64,000 nt of DNA, taken from NCBI GenBank assembly GCA_963703555.1, contig CAVPEV010000046.1, forward strand, positions 1 through 64,000. Direction: 5' to 3'. Shown here piece by piece: positions 35,027-44,224 of the stretch; position 1 is the first letter of the stretch; each line of letters starts with the position of its first letter. The translations under genes and the position numbers were made by a program. The notes under the pieces are model-generated. The model did no database searches. It had not been told where the DNA came from and saw only the letters and a program-made list of their open reading frames with translations. Source of the DNA: CAVPEV01 sp963703555 (GTDB lineage Bacteria > Actinomycetota > Actinomycetes > Actinomycetales > Cellulomonadaceae).

Positions 35027-36130
35027 TCAGGCCGGCGCGCCGACCTGCTCGGGCAGGCCCGGGAAGGCGAGCGGAGCAGCGCCCCACCCGCCGGCCGCCC
35101 GGGTCGCCGCGACCAGACCGGCGACGAGGGGGCGCCGTGCGCCGGCCGGCGTGTCGGCGACGGCCTGCGCACAGGCCTGCGCGAGCGCGGTCTCCAGGTC
35201 GCGCGCGAGCGTGACGAGGACGGCCGGGTCGTCCAGTCCCGCAGGCAGGGCGTAGGCCACGCGGCGCGGGTCGGCGGGGCCGGCATCGATCCCGCCGGCG
35301 GCGGCCAGCTGCTCCGCCGCGGTCCGATGAGCCGCGGCGGCCGATCGAGCGGTGGCACGCTGCTCGCCCGAGAGCCGAGCGGCGACCACCTCCAGGCCGT
35401 AGCCTGCCTCGTCCTCGGCACGCACCAGGTCGGCGAGCGCGCCGGTGCCGGTCGCGGAGCCCGTGGCGCCGGGCGCCAGGTCGGGCGGAGCACCGGTGCC
35501 TTGCGGGGCCGGGCTCGTGGCGGTGGCCGGGACGGCACCGGCCGTGGACGGGTCCGCCGGTGCACCGGTCGGGGTCGGGTCGGTCGCTGCGGCGGCAGGC
35601 GGCGTCGGCGCGGGTGCGCCGAGCATCCCGGCGAGGCGGTCCGCCAGGTCGGTGCGCGAGGCGCAGACGGCGGCGAGCAGGCGGGCCAGCCGGCCGTCGG
35701 GCACCGTGTCCGCGTCGGCACAGGCGTGCTGCGCGGCGACTGCGAGGACGTCCAGGGCGGCCGCGGGCGTGCCGGCGGTGGGCACCGGCCAGGCGGAGCC
35801 CGCCGTGGCCGGGTCGCTCGACGTGGGCGGTGACCACACGCCGCCGAGCTCGTCCTCGTGCCGCGCGGCGGTGTCGGTGACGACGGCGAGCAGCTGCGCC
35901 ACGTCGGGCGGGGCACCCGGCTCGGCCGGCTGCGCCGATCCGGCCACCGCCACGGCGTCGGCCACGGCGCGGGCCCGGGCGAGCTCGGCGGCGTCCGGGC
36001 TGGGGACGGGCACCGGTCCGGTCTCCCAGCGCAACCCGCAGCCGGTGAGTGCGAGCACCGCCACCATCGCCACCGCTGCCATGCGCAGCGCCCTGGCGCG
36101 CCGTGGTGTGGCCGGCCGGGAGGGGTCCAT
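35027..36130 (-). CDS. lipoprotein with DUF4439 ferritin-like domain
   Basis: This 367-aa protein has a lipoprotein signal peptide ending in the lipobox LALTGC (Cys near residue 30). A helical Ala-rich region follows, then a Pro/Ala/Thr linker (about 175-225), and the C-terminal DUF4439 domain begins about ALADLVRAEDEAGYGLEVVA. The DUF4439 fold is ferritin-like; no function is established. The ATG at 36130 puts the signal peptide at the N-terminus. Location between proS and rimP on the opposite strand is common in actinobacteria. Confidence 0.85.
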   Translation of the reverse strand: MDPSRPATPRRARALRMAAVAMVAVLALTGCGLRWETGPVPVPSPDAAELARARAVADAVAVAGSAQPAEPGAPPDVAQLLAVVTDTAARHEDELGGVWSPPTSSDPATAGSAWPVPTAGTPAAALDVLAVAAQHACADADTVPDGRLARLLAAVCASRTDLADRLAGMLGAPAPTPPAAAATDPTPTGAPADPSTAGAVPATATSPAPQGTGAPPDLAPGATGSATGTGALADLVRAEDEAGYGLEVVAARLSGEQRATARSAAAAHRTAAEQLAAAGGIDAGPADPRRVAYALPAGLDDPAVLVTLARDLETALAQACAQAVADTPAGARRPLVAGLVAATRAAGGWGAAPLAFPGLPEQVGAPA

Positions 36131-36211
36131 GCCCGGCGATCCTGCCACCGTGCGGCCGCCCGGACGGACCGGCCACACCCGGGCCGGCGTACCGGCGCAC
36201 CGGGGAGTCGA

Positions 36212-36217
36212 TACGCT
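36212..36217 (+). promoter_or_regulatory. -10 hexamer of the rimP-nusA-infB operon
   Basis: TACGCT stands in the 167-bp divergent gap, 80 bp before the rimP ATG. The mRNA would have a leader with the AGGGAGG ribosome binding site 7 nt before the ATG. No strong -35 is seen. Confidence 0.4.
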
Positions 36218-36297
36218 GGGCCGGCACACCGTCACAGGGTCGTTGCTCCTCAGCGTGGCAGGCGGGGAGGTCCGTCGAGCCGACAAGGGAGGCGATC

Positions 36298-36831
36298 ATG
36301 CCCACTGGTCCCGCGCAGGTCCGCGAGGTGGTCGCGCCCCTCGTGGCAGCCGCCGGCTTCGAGCTGGAGGACGTCGTCGTGAGCAGGGCAGCCGGCCGAG
36401 CCACGGTGCGGGTCGTCGTCGACCTCACGGAGGACGACCCGGGTCCGCTCGATCTGGACCGTCTGGCGGAGGTGTCCGAGCGGGTCTCGGCAGCGCTGGA
36501 GTCCCGGGACACCGGTGCGTACACGCTGGAGGTGTCCAGCCCGGGCACGAGCCGCCCGCTGACCCTGCGCCGCCACTTCGTGCATGCCGTGGGCCGGTCG
36601 GTCGTCGTCACGTGCACGGACGGTCGGGTGGTGAGCGGCCGACTGGTCGACGTGCAGCGGCCGGGCGACGACGGGGTCCTCGTCCTCGTCCCGCAGCTCG
36701 AGGTCGGCACGGGTCGGCCGCCCCGTGCCGGGATCCCTGTCCGGGTACGGCTGGACGAGGTGCAGGCGGGTCACGTCGAGGTCGAGCTGACGCACCCGGG
36801 CTCCGACGACGACGCAGCGGAGGAGGACTGA
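36298..36831 (+). CDS. rimP: ribosome maturation factor RimP
   Basis: RimP (177 aa) assists 30S assembly. The N-terminal alpha/beta domain has EVVAPLVAAAGFELEDVVVSR and LEVSSPGTSRPLTLRRHF, and the C-terminal Sm-like barrel runs from GRSVVVTCTDGRVVSGRL. An acidic tail ends the protein. AGGGAGG precedes the ATG. nusA starts two bases after the stop. Confidence 0.94.
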   Translation: MPTGPAQVREVVAPLVAAAGFELEDVVVSRAAGRATVRVVVDLTEDDPGPLDLDRLAEVSERVSAALESRDTGAYTLEVSSPGTSRPLTLRRHFVHAVGRSVVVTCTDGRVVSGRLVDVQRPGDDGVLVLVPQLEVGTGRPPRAGIPVRVRLDEVQAGHVEVELTHPGSDDDAAEED

Positions 36832-36833
36832 CC

Positions 36834-37985
36834 ATGGACATCGACATGCAGGCGCTGCGGGCGCTCGAGCACGAGCGCGACCTCAGCCTGGACGTGCTCG
36901 TCACGGCGATCGAGCAGGCGTTGCTGTCCGCCTACCACCACACGCCCGGCGCCTACCCGGACGCTCGGGTCGAGGTCGACCGCCACACCGGGCACGTCAC
37001 CGTGTGGGCCCGGGAGCGGCACGTCGATCCGGCGGCAACGGGCCAGCAGCCGGACGGCGAGCCGGAGTCCGTGGCCGGGGCGCAGCCGCTGGCGGGCGGC
37101 GCGGCGGACCGGGCGCCGGTCCTCGGCCCGGAGTTCGACGACACGCCGGAGGGCTTCGGCCGCATCGCCACCGCGACCGCACGACAGGTGATCTTCCAGC
37201 GGCTGCGCGACGCGGAGGACGTCCAGGTGCTGGGCGCGTACCGCGACAAGCAGGGCGAGATCGTCAGCGGCGTCATCCAGCAGGGCCGGGACCCACGCGT
37301 CGTGCTCGTCGACCTCGGCGGCGTCGAGGCCGTGCTGCCCCAGCACGAGCAGGTGCCGACGGAGCGGTACGTCCACGGGGAGCGGCTGCGCGCGTACGTG
37401 CTCGAGGTGGCCCGGGGGATGAAGGGGCCGCAGATCACGCTCTCCCGGTCGCACCCCAATTTCGTGCGGAAGCTCTTCGAGCTGGAGGTCCCCGAGGTGG
37501 CCGAGGGCTCCGTGGAGATCATGGCGCTGGTCCGGGAGGCCGGCCATCGGACGAAGGTCGCCGTGCGCTCGACGGTCCCCGGGCTCAGCGCGAAGGGCGC
37601 GTGCATCGGCCCGATGGGCGCGCGCGTGCGGGCCATCATGACCGAGCTGCACGGGGAGAAGATCGACATCGTCGACCACGCGGACGACCCCGCCCGGATG
37701 GTCGCCAACGCCCTGTCCCCGGCCCGGGTGCTGTCCGTGCAGGTGGTGGACCCCGTGCTGCGATCCGCGCGCGTCGTGGTCCCCGACTACCAGCTGTCGC
37801 TGGCCATCGGCAAGGAGGGCCAGAACGCGCGGCTGGCGGCCAAGCTCACCGGCTGGCGGATCGACATCCGCTCCGACACCGCGCCGGACGCGGGCGACGC
37901 CGCCGAGCACCACGCGCCGGACGCGGGCGACGCCGCCGAGCACCACGCGCCGGACGTCGCCGGCCCGACGGGTCCCATCCGGTGA
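36834..37985 (+). CDS. nusA: transcription elongation factor NusA
   Basis: NusA (383 aa) controls pausing, termination and antitermination. The N-terminal domain (1-125) is interrupted by an Ala/Gly/Pro-rich insertion near 65-95. S1 domain: EIVSGVIQQGRDPRVVLVDLGGVEAVLP (adjacent blocks). KH1 and KH2 follow: EVPEVAEGSVEIMALVREAG, KGACIGPMGARVRAIMTELHGEKIDI and VPDYQLSLAIGKEGQNARLAAKLTG. The tail contains an exact tandem repeat of 11 residues (APDAGDAAEHH). The stop overlaps ylxR (GTGA). Confidence 0.97.
   Translation: MDIDMQALRALEHERDLSLDVLVTAIEQALLSAYHHTPGAYPDARVEVDRHTGHVTVWARERHVDPAATGQQPDGEPESVAGAQPLAGGAADRAPVLGPEFDDTPEGFGRIATATARQVIFQRLRDAEDVQVLGAYRDKQGEIVSGVIQQGRDPRVVLVDLGGVEAVLPQHEQVPTERYVHGERLRAYVLEVARGMKGPQITLSRSHPNFVRKLFELEVPEVAEGSVEIMALVREAGHRTKVAVRSTVPGLSAKGACIGPMGARVRAIMTELHGEKIDIVDHADDPARMVANALSPARVLSVQVVDPVLRSARVVVPDYQLSLAIGKEGQNARLAAKLTGWRIDIRSDTAPDAGDAAEHHAPDAGDAAEHHAPDVAGPTGPIR
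37881..37956. repeat. 33-bp tandem repeat at the nusA 3' end
   Basis: Two exact 33-bp copies (37881-37913, 37914-37946) plus 10 bp of a third encode APDAGDAAEHH twice in the C-terminal tail of NusA. Confidence 0.9.
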
Positions 37986-38431
37986 CACGGCACGGTAGAC
38001 TCACGTCGGCTGGGCCGGGCGACCGGCCGTCCTCGCCGCGCAGCCGACTCACCGACACCGTCCCCGCAGACGCGGGCGCGGGCGGCACCGAGCCGGTCCG
38101 CACGTGCGTGGGCTGTCGTTCGTCCGACCTGAGGTCGGTCCTGCTGAGGACGGTCGTGATCTGCGACGAGACGGGTGCTGCGGTGCTCGTCGTCGACGAG
38201 CGCCGTCGTCTGCCGGGCCGAGGGGCGTGGTTGCACCCCGACCCTCGGTGCTTTGAGCTCGCCGAACGTCGTCATGCGTTTCCTCGTGCCCTGCGTCATG
38301 CCGGGCCGCTGGACGCCTCCGACGTGCACGCGGTCATCGAGCGCCAGGGCACCCCTGCCGCCGGGTCCTCACCCGGTGGCGCCGCACCGTCGAGACAGGG
38401 AGCGGGTAGGAAGCCGATGGCTGCCCGATGA
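37982..38431 (+). CDS. ylxR: YlxR (DUF448) RNA-binding family protein
   Basis: This 149-aa protein carries the DUF448 domain, with VRTCVGCRSSDLRSVLLRTVV at about 40-60 (two adjacent blocks), RLPGRGAWLHPDPRCFELAERR and AFPRALR. YlxR is found between nusA and infB in many bacteria; in Bacillus it has been linked to RNase P and to global regulation. The GTG overlaps the nusA stop. A later start near the domain cannot be excluded, since TAGACT at 37996-38001 looks like a -10 hexamer inside the first codons. Confidence 0.88.
   Translation: MTRHGRLTSAGPGDRPSSPRSRLTDTVPADAGAGGTEPVRTCVGCRSSDLRSVLLRTVVICDETGAAVLVVDERRRLPGRGAWLHPDPRCFELAERRHAFPRALRHAGPLDASDVHAVIERQGTPAAGSSPGGAAPSRQGAGRKPMAAR
37996..38001 (+). 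promoter_or_regulatory. -10 hexamer inside the ylxR start region
   Basis: TAGACT matches the TANNNT pattern and could drive ylxR (from a later start) and infB separately from nusA. No -35 match is clear. Confidence 0.35.
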
Positions 38432-38515
38432 GCACGCACCGATGAGTACCCGGCGATGAGCGCCCCGCACTAACGACGGTCCGACCCTGTCCGGGCGGAC
38501 CGAGACAGGAGAGAT

Positions 38516-41428
38516 GTGGCCAAGGCCCGCGTCTACGAGCTCGCCAAGGAGCTCGGAGTGGACAGCAAGACCCTCATGGCGAAGCTGGGCGAGCTCGGTG
38601 AGTTCGTCCGGTCGCCGTCCTCGACGATCGAGCCGCCGGTGGTCCGCAAGCTGCGCGGCGTCTTCCCCGGCGACGGGGCGACGACAGCGCCGGCGGCGAC
38701 CGACCGCGCGGCCGCGCGCCCGGCTCCGCGACCCGGTGCCGGGCCGGCACGCCCCGGTGCCGAGGCACCGTCGGGCCCCGCCGAGGCCACCACCGCGCCC
38801 GCCCCGGTTGGCGTGCCGTCCGTCGCTGCTGCGACGACCGCACCGCAGCCGGCCGCACCGCAGCCGGCCGCTATCACCGAGGCCGCGGCGCCGGCCGCCG
38901 AAGCTGCCGCTCCGCAGGCCGGCACCGCGCCCGCGCGTCCGGCCGCTCGGTCCATGACCCCCGGCGCCGTCCCCGGCCCGCGTCGCGTGGCTGAGCCCGG
39001 CACTGCGTCCCGACCGGCCCCTCGCTCGTCCGGCGGTCGTCCCGGGGCCGGTCCGCGCCCGGGCAACAACCCGTTCGCACCGGCGCAGGGCATGCCGCGT
39101 CCGGGTGAGCGGCGCACCGACGGTGAGCGGCGCACCGAGACCGAGCGTCCCGGCGGTCCACGCCCGGCCGGCGTGCACCCGGGTGGTCCGCGCCCGGGCA
39201 ACAACCCGTTCGCACCGGCGCAGGGCATGCCGCGTCCGGGTGAGCGGCGCACCGAGGCCGAGCGTCCCGGCGGTCCACGTCCCGGCGGCCCGCGTCCCAA
39301 CCCGGGCATGATGCCCGGGCGTACCTCCAGCGGCGTCGGCCGGCCGGGTGAGCGTCCCACCGGTCGTCCGGGCGGCGGTGGCCGGCCGGGTGGTGCCGGG
39401 TCCACCGGTCGTCCGGGCGGCGCAGGCGGTGGTGGCGGTTTCGCCGGCCGGCCGGGCGGCGGTGGCCGGCCGGGTGCCGGCGGTCGTGGCAGCACGCAGG
39501 GTGCCTTCGGGCGCGCCGGTGGTCGGCCCGTGCGCGGGCGCAAGTCCCGCCGGACGAAGCGGCAGGAGTTCGAGCAGATGCAGGCGCCGTCGCTGGGCGG
39601 CGTCCAGGTCCCGCGCGGCACCGGCTCGACCGTCGTACGGCTGCGCCACGGCTCGTCGCTCAACGACTTCGCGGACAAGATCGACGCGAACCCGGCCAGC
39701 CTGGTGACGGTGCTGTTCCACCTCGGTGAGATGGTCACGGCCACCCAGTCGCTGGACGAGGACACCTTCGGCCTGCTGGCCACGGAGCTGGGCTACGTCG
39801 TCGAGATGGTCTCGGCCGAGGAGGAGGACAAGGAGCTGCTCGGCTCCTTCGACATCGACCTGGACGCCGAGCTGGAGGCGGAGTCCGATGAGGACCTCAA
39901 GCCTCGGCCACCGGTCGTCACGGTGATGGGCCACGTCGACCACGGCAAGACCAAGCTGCTCGACGCGATCCGGTCCACCGACGTGGTCGGTGGCGAGGCC
40001 GGGGGCATCACCCAGCACATCGGTGCCTACCAGGTACGCACCGAGCACGACGGCGGCGACCGGGCGATCACCTTCATCGACACCCCGGGCCACGAGGCGT
40101 TCACCGCCATGCGTGCCCGCGGTGCCCAGGTGACCGACATCGCGATCCTCGTCGTCGCCGCCGACGACGGCGTGATGCCGCAGACCATCGAGGCGCTCAA
40201 CCATGCCCAGGCGGCCGGCGTGCCGATCGTCGTCGCGGTGAACAAGGTGGACAAGGAGGGGGCCAACCCCGCCAAGGTCCGTCAGCAGCTCACCGAGTAC
40301 AACCTGGTCGCCGAGGAGTACGGCGGCGACACGATGTTCGTCGACGTCTCGGCAACCCAGAAGATCGGCATCGACGACCTGCTCGAGGCCGTGCTCCTCA
40401 CCGCGGACGCAGCGCTGGACCTGCGCGCCAACCCGGACAAGCCGGGCCGCGGCGTGGCGATCGAGGCCAACCTCGACCGCGGCCGCGGTGCGGTGGCCAC
40501 GGTGCTCGTGCAGTCCGGCACGCTGCACGTCGGCGACGCGATCGTCGCCGGCACGGCGCACGGGCGGGTCCGGGCGATGTTCGACGAGCACGGCGACACC
40601 GTGCAGGAGGCTCCTCCGTCGCGCCCGGTCCAGGTCATCGGTCTGACGTCGGTCCCCAGTGCAGGAGACACGTTCATCGTGGCTCCTGACGACCGCACCG
40701 CCCGGCAGATCGCCGAGAAGCGTGAGGCGGCCGAGCGGGCCGCATCCCTGGCCAGGCGCCGCAAGCGCATCAGCCTCGAGGACTTCACGCAGGCGCTGCA
40801 GCAGGGCAAGGTCGAGACCCTCAACCTCGTCCTCAAGGGCGACGTGTCCGGAGCCGTCGAGGCGTTGGAGGATGCGCTGCTCAAGATCGACGTGGGCGAG
40901 GAGGTCGAGCTGCGGGTCATCCACCGCGGTGTCGGTGCGATCACCCAGAACGACGTCAACCTCGCCACCGTGGACAACGCCATCATCATCGGCTTCAACG
41001 TCCGCTTCGCCGAGCGCGTCGAGGAGCTGGCCGAGCGCGAGGGCGTGGACGTGCGCTTCTACTCGGTCATCTACCAGGCGATCGACGACGTGGAGGCCGC
41101 CCTCAAGGGCATGCTCAAGCCCACCTTCGAGGAGGTACGGCTGGGCACCGCCGAGGTGCGGGAGGTGTTCCGCTCGTCGAAGTTCGGCAACATCGCCGGC
41201 GCGCTGGTCCGGTCCGGCGAGATCCGTCGCAACGCCCGGGCCCGGGTGCTGCGGGGCGGCTCCGTGGTGGGGGACAACCTCACGATCGAGTCGCTGCGGC
41301 GGTTCAAGGACGACGCGACGGAGGTGCGCGAGGGTTTCGAGTGCGGCATCGGGCTCGGGTCCTTCAACAACCTGCAGGTCGACGACGTCATCGAGACGTG
41401 GGAGATGCGCGAGAAGGCTCGCGACTGA
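38516..41428 (+). CDS. infB: translation initiation factor IF-2
   Basis: IF-2 (970 aa) places initiator tRNA on the 30S subunit. The N-terminal IF2_N domain (AKARVYELAKELGVDSKTLM) is followed by a Pro/Ala/Gly/Arg-rich region of about 300 residues that includes an exact 71-bp duplication, and then a second IF2_N domain. The G domain has GHVDHGKT (472-479), DTPGHEAF and NKVDK. Domains II to IV end with FECGIGLGSFNNLQVDDVIE. The long low-complexity N-terminus is usual in actinobacteria. GGAGAG precedes the GTG. Confidence 0.97.
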   Translation: MAKARVYELAKELGVDSKTLMAKLGELGEFVRSPSSTIEPPVVRKLRGVFPGDGATTAPAATDRAAARPAPRPGAGPARPGAEAPSGPAEATTAPAPVGVPSVAAATTAPQPAAPQPAAITEAAAPAAEAAAPQAGTAPARPAARSMTPGAVPGPRRVAEPGTASRPAPRSSGGRPGAGPRPGNNPFAPAQGMPRPGERRTDGERRTETERPGGPRPAGVHPGGPRPGNNPFAPAQGMPRPGERRTEAERPGGPRPGGPRPNPGMMPGRTSSGVGRPGERPTGRPGGGGRPGGAGSTGRPGGAGGGGGFAGRPGGGGRPGAGGRGSTQGAFGRAGGRPVRGRKSRRTKRQEFEQMQAPSLGGVQVPRGTGSTVVRLRHGSSLNDFADKIDANPASLVTVLFHLGEMVTATQSLDEDTFGLLATELGYVVEMVSAEEEDKELLGSFDIDLDAELEAESDEDLKPRPPVVTVMGHVDHGKTKLLDAIRSTDVVGGEAGGITQHIGAYQVRTEHDGGDRAITFIDTPGHEAFTAMRARGAQVTDIAILVVAADDGVMPQTIEALNHAQAAGVPIVVAVNKVDKEGANPAKVRQQLTEYNLVAEEYGGDTMFVDVSATQKIGIDDLLEAVLLTADAALDLRANPDKPGRGVAIEANLDRGRGAVATVLVQSGTLHVGDAIVAGTAHGRVRAMFDEHGDTVQEAPPSRPVQVIGLTSVPSAGDTFIVAPDDRTARQIAEKREAAERAASLARRRKRISLEDFTQALQQGKVETLNLVLKGDVSGAVEALEDALLKIDVGEEVELRVIHRGVGAITQNDVNLATVDNAIIIGFNVRFAERVEELAEREGVDVRFYSVIYQAIDDVEAALKGMLKPTFEEVRLGTAEVREVFRSSKFGNIAGALVRSGEIRRNARARVLRGGSVVGDNLTIESLRRFKDDATEVREGFECGIGLGSFNNLQVDDVIETWEMREKARD
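39050..39255. repeat. 71-bp exact direct repeat in infB
   Basis: Copies at 39050-39120 and 39185-39255 are identical, start 135 bp apart and keep the reading frame. Each encodes GPRPGNNPFAPAQG followed by MPRPGERRT. A looser Gly/Arg/Pro-rich array continues to about 39500. Confidence 0.9.
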
Positions 41429-41498
41429 TCCGGCACGTCCTATCGCGCCGCCCGGACCCTGCCCGCAGGGGCCGGGCGTGCGCCGGAGAGGAGCTGTG

Positions 41499-41990
41499 AT
41501 GGTCGACCACCCGCGGGCGCGCCGGCTCGCCGACCGGATCCACGTGATCGTCGCGCAGATGCTCGACACCCGGGTGAAGGACCCGCGGCTGGGCTTCGTC
41601 ACCGTGACGGACGTCCGGGTGACCGGGGACCTGCAGAACGCCTCGGTGTTCTACACCGTGCTCGGCGACGAGGAGGCGCGGACGGCCACGGCAGCGGCGC
41701 TCGAGTCGGCCAAGGGGCTCATCCGGTCGGAGGTCGGCCGGCAGACCGGCCTGCGGCTGACGCCCACGCTGGAGTTCCACCTGGACGCGGTGCCCGAGAC
41801 GGCGGCGCAGCTGGACGCCGCGCTCCGGCAGGCGCGCCGCAAGGACGCCGAGCTGGCCCGGATCCGGGAGGGGGCCAGCTACGCCGGCGACCCCGACCCG
41901 TACCGCACGACGGACGGCGGCGAGCCGGCGGCCGACGACGGCGCGGCGGCCGCCCCGTACCCGGCCGACGGGACGCCACCGCTGCCGTGA
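41499..41990 (+). CDS. rbfA: ribosome-binding factor A
   Basis: RbfA (163 aa) is a KH-like cold-shock factor for 16S rRNA 5' end maturation. The family pattern is RARRLADRIHVIVAQMLD, VKDPRLGFVTVTDVRVTGDL, ASVFYTVLGDEE and LRLTPTLEFHLDAVPE. The C-terminal tail of about 45 residues is acidic/Pro-rich. GGAGAGGAG precedes the ATG. The stop overlaps truB (GTGA). Confidence 0.95.
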   Translation: MVDHPRARRLADRIHVIVAQMLDTRVKDPRLGFVTVTDVRVTGDLQNASVFYTVLGDEEARTATAAALESAKGLIRSEVGRQTGLRLTPTLEFHLDAVPETAAQLDAALRQARRKDAELARIREGASYAGDPDPYRTTDGGEPAADDGAAAAPYPADGTPPLP

Positions 41991-42946
41991 GCGATGACCC
42001 GCAGGCGATCCCGGGGGCTCCCCGCGGGCGTCGGCCGACCGCGCCGGACGGGCTCCTGGTCGTCGACAAGCCGGCCGGCTGGACCAGCCACGACGTGGTC
42101 GCGAAGCTGCGCGGCCTGGCCGGGACCCGGCGCGTCGGGCACGCCGGGACGCTCGACCCGATGGCCACCGGCGTGCTCGTCGTCGGGGTCGGCCGGGCGA
42201 CCCGGCTGCTGACGTTCCTCGTCGGGGCGGACAAGGAGTACACCGCGACGGTCCGGCTCGGGGTGGCCACCACGACGGACGACGCCGAGGGCGAGGTGCT
42301 CGCCGAGACCGGCGTCGACCGCATCGACGCGGGCCTGCTGGCTGCCGCGGCCGCGCGCCTGACCGGGCCCATCCAGCAGGTTCCGGCCACGGTCTCGGCG
42401 ATCAAGGTGGACGGGCAGCGGGCCTACGCGCGGGCCCGGGCCGGCGAGCACGTCGAGCTCGCGGCGCGGCCGGTGACGGTTCGTGAGCTCGAGCTGGGCG
42501 AGCCGCGCCCGGCCCGCACCGTCGACGGGACCGGTGTGCTCGACGTCGACCTGCGGGTGGTGTGCTCGTCGGGCACCTACGTGCGGGCGCTGGCGCGGGA
42601 CCTCGGCGTCGCCCTCGGGGTCGGCGGCCACCTGACCGCCCTGCGCCGGACCCGGGTCGGCGGCTGGTCCCTCGCATCCGCACGGACCCTCGACGACCTG
42701 TCCCGCACGCCGCCCGACGTCCCGCTGGAGGTCGTACCGCTCGCGACGGCGGCACGGCAGACGTTCGGCCCGGTCGAGCTCGACGCCGACCAGGCCGTCC
42801 GGCTCGGCCACGGCGCGACCGTCGTTCTTGACGGTACCGCCGACGCCGCGCCCCTCGCCGCGTTCGCCCCGGACGGGTCTCTCGTCGCGCTCGTGACGGT
42901 CACCGACGGCCGAGCGCGTCCGCTCCTGGTGCTCGCCGGAGGCTGA
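41987..42946 (+). CDS. truB: tRNA pseudouridine-55 synthase
   Basis: TruB (319 aa) makes pseudouridine 55 in the T-loop of tRNAs. Diagnostic blocks are DGLLVVDKPAGWTSHDVVAK and RVGHAGTLDPMATGVLVVGVG, with the catalytic Asp in GTLDP, and KEYTATVRLGVATTTDDAEG and SSGTYVRALARDLG. A C-terminal PUA-like extension is present. GTGA overlap with rbfA. Confidence 0.96.
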   Translation: MSDDPQAIPGAPRGRRPTAPDGLLVVDKPAGWTSHDVVAKLRGLAGTRRVGHAGTLDPMATGVLVVGVGRATRLLTFLVGADKEYTATVRLGVATTTDDAEGEVLAETGVDRIDAGLLAAAAARLTGPIQQVPATVSAIKVDGQRAYARARAGEHVELAARPVTVRELELGEPRPARTVDGTGVLDVDLRVVCSSGTYVRALARDLGVALGVGGHLTALRRTRVGGWSLASARTLDDLSRTPPDVPLEVVPLATAARQTFGPVELDADQAVRLGHGATVVLDGTADAAPLAAFAPDGSLVALVTVTDGRARPLLVLAGG

Positions 42947-43115
42947 CCGGGCGGACCGGGCGGCCGGCCGGCCATGGCGTCCGTGGAGGCGGGGGGTTCC
43001 GCGCGGTCGAGACGTCACAGGGTGGGGTGCGCTGCGCATGGCAGGCTGTGCTCTGGTCGACCGGGCCTCCTCCCGTGCCGCGGCCAGGCCCCGAGGAGCC
43101 CGGAGAGGATCTCGC

Positions 43116-44087
43116 GTGGAGTGCTTCACCGGCACCGACCAGGTGCCGAGCGGCTACGGGCCGTCGGTCGTGACAGTGGGCAACTTCGACGGGGTGCACC
43201 GGGGCCATCGCAGCGTCCTGGTCGCGACGGTCGCCGAGGCGGCCCGGCGCGGCGTCCGTGCGGTGGCGGTGACCTTCCACCCGCACCCGGCCCAGGTGCA
43301 CCGGCCGGAGCAGGCCCCGGAGCTGCTCACCGGTCTCGCCGACCGGCTCGAGCTGCTCGCCGACACCGGTCTGGACGCCACCCTCGTGATCCCCTACACG
43401 CTGGAGTTCGCCCGCACCACGCCGCGGGAGTTCGTCCACCGCTACCTGGTCGACACCCTGCACGCCGTGGTCGTCTGCGTGGGGCGTGACGTCCGGTTCG
43501 GCCGTGCCAACAGCGGCGACCTGGGCACGATGATGGCGCTGGGGGACGAGCTCGGTTTCCAGGTGCAGGTGATCGAGGACACCCACGGTCCACAGCGCGG
43601 CGCAGCTCCCCGCCGCTGGTCCTCCACCTGGGCGCGCGAGCTGCTCGCCGCGGGTGACATAGCAGCCGCCAGGCAGATCCTCGGGCGCGCGCACCGCATC
43701 CGGGGGGTCGTCGTGCACGGCGACGCCCGCGGGCGCGCGCTCGGGTACCCGACGGCGAACCTCGGGCCCGACATGCAGGGCATGGTTCCTGCCGACGGGG
43801 TCTACGCCGGGTGGCTGGTGCGCCCGGGCCTGCCGGACGGCCACCCCGACCGTCGGCTGACCGCCGCGGTCTCGATCGGCACCAACCCCACGTTCGACGG
43901 GGTCGAGCGCCGGGTCGAGGCGTACGCGCTGGACCGGGACGACCTGGACCTGTACGGCGAGGAGGTCGTCGTCGAGTTGGTCGACCGGCTCCGGGCGACG
44001 CTCCGGTTCGCCTCGGTGGAGGAGCTGCGCGCCCAGATGCGCGCCGACGTCGACGCCGTACGCAGCCGGGTGGGCGGCGGCCGGTGA
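43116..44087 (+). CDS. ribF: bifunctional riboflavin kinase/FMN adenylyltransferase
   Basis: RibF (323 aa) makes FMN and FAD from riboflavin. The N-terminal nucleotidyltransferase has VTVGNFDGVHRGHRSVL (HxGH-type), FHPHP and VCVGRDVRFGRANSG. The C-terminal kinase has GDARGRALGYPTANL, DGVYAGWL and AAVSIGTNPTFDG. The GTG at 43116 is chosen because GGAGAGGAT lies upstream and the nucleotidyltransferase fold begins soon after; an in-frame ATG at 43038 would add 26 Arg/Ala residues. Confidence 0.95.
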   Translation: MECFTGTDQVPSGYGPSVVTVGNFDGVHRGHRSVLVATVAEAARRGVRAVAVTFHPHPAQVHRPEQAPELLTGLADRLELLADTGLDATLVIPYTLEFARTTPREFVHRYLVDTLHAVVVCVGRDVRFGRANSGDLGTMMALGDELGFQVQVIEDTHGPQRGAAPRRWSSTWARELLAAGDIAAARQILGRAHRIRGVVVHGDARGRALGYPTANLGPDMQGMVPADGVYAGWLVRPGLPDGHPDRRLTAAVSIGTNPTFDGVERRVEAYALDRDDLDLYGEEVVVELVDRLRATLRFASVEELRAQMRADVDAVRSRVGGGR

Positions 44088-44133
44088 ACCACAGGTCCGG
44101 CCGGCCGTAACCGGTGGGCCGGGTAGGCCCTGA

Positions 44134-44139
44134 TAGGCT
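44134..44139 (+). promoter_or_regulatory. -10 hexamer of rpsO
   Basis: TAGGCT lies in the 137-bp gap between ribF and rpsO, 85 bp before the GTG. A leader with AGGAGA at the ribosome binding site follows. No clear -35. Confidence 0.45.
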
Positions 44140-44224
44140 TGCCACGCCGTCAGAACGGCCGCGGACCCAGAGCGCCCGGGTGGACATGCCCCGGAGCACC
44201 GCGCAACGAGACACCAGGAGAACC

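Noticed and set aside
39050..39500. Gly/Pro/Arg-rich repeats in infB as a CRISPR array
   Set aside because: Repeats keep the reading frame, spacing is irregular, and the region is the normal low-complexity linker of actinobacterial IF-2.
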